The notes under the pieces: model-generated | Database searches by the model: none | Told to the model about the DNA's origin: nothing | Seen by the model: the letters and a program-made list of their open reading frames with translations, nothing else | Made by a program: the position numbers and the translations under genes | Shown: positions 5,352 through 5,374 of the stretch, piece after piece | How the letters are laid out: each line of letters begins with the position of its first letter | Position numbering within the stretch: position 1 is the first letter of the stretch | From: an uncultured Eggerthellaceae bacterium | GTDB taxonomy: Bacteria; Actinomycetota; Coriobacteriia; Coriobacteriales; Eggerthellaceae | DNA: 5,374 nucleotides | NCBI GenBank assembly: GCA_946618265.1 | Contig: CAMOLA010000090.1 | Span: forward strand, 1-5,374 | Reading direction: 5' to 3'

Positions 5352-5374
5352 ACGCCTCCCGCAGCGGGGGCGTT
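5352..5374 (+). terminator. Probable terminator after the tRNA, cut by the window edge
   Basis: Left arm 5352-5361 (ACGCCTCCCG, with one bulged T at 5357) pairs with right arm 5365-5373 (CGGGGGCGT) over a CAG loop, giving a 9-bp GC-rich stem. Only two T residues are visible before the window ends, so the U-tract cannot be confirmed. It lies 12 nt after the encoded CCA, a common place for a tRNA terminator. Confidence 0.6.

Noticed and set aside
5265..5374. tRNA as an attachment site for an integrated element
   Set aside because: No integrase and no direct repeat of the tRNA 3' end is present in the window, and the sequence stops 35 nt after the tRNA.

Overview
The window looks like chromosomal DNA from a high-GC actinobacterium, most likely a Coriobacteriia/Eggerthellaceae gut commensal. 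The basis is strong G/C third-position bias, an actinobacterial-type housekeeping sigma factor, a fused RlmKL methyltransferase, and a secreted SH3b–NlpC/P60 protein with a Lys-rich Ig-like tail. The assignment to class or family is inference from gene style, not from a search.

Layout, left to right. Positions 1-317 hold the 3' end of the housekeeping sigma factor gene rpoD (regions 3.2 to 4.2), followed by a clear rho-independent terminator (345-378). On the same strand, 553-2886 encodes a two-domain 23S rRNA methyltransferase of the RlmKL type. It probably starts at a TTG behind a GAGGAG ribosome site rather than at the upstream ATG at 421. Its C-terminal RlmK half looks intact, but the N-terminal RlmL half has lost its SAM-binding and NPPY catalytic motifs.

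The convergent junction 2884-3064 is bracketed by two 41-bp near-identical copies of a perfect 13+1+13 palindrome, exactly 140 bp apart. They contain the stop codons of both flanking genes. The 99-bp spacer between them carries two further hairpins. This resembles a REP/REPIN-type element and is the most unusual structure in the window.

On the minus strand, 3061-5109 encodes a 682-residue exported cell-wall hydrolase candidate: signal peptide, N_NLPC_P60-like segment, two SH3b-like domains, NlpC/P60 domain, Ig-like repeat and a very basic C-terminal tail. Its promoter candidate lies around 5148-5156. Divergent from it, at 5265-5339, is a complete CAU-anticodon tRNA with encoded CCA. Its C4-G69 and C5-G68 acceptor pairs favour tRNA-Ile2 (the lysidine-modified, AUA-reading tRNA) over elongator Met. 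A terminator-like hairpin runs into the right edge.

The genes do not form one pathway. rpoD, rlmKL and the tRNA are core information-processing genes. The NlpC/P60 protein is a surface or cell-wall gene. No complete defence or mobile system was seen, and no transposase lies in the window. The palindromic pair and the degenerate RlmL domain are the items most worth following up.
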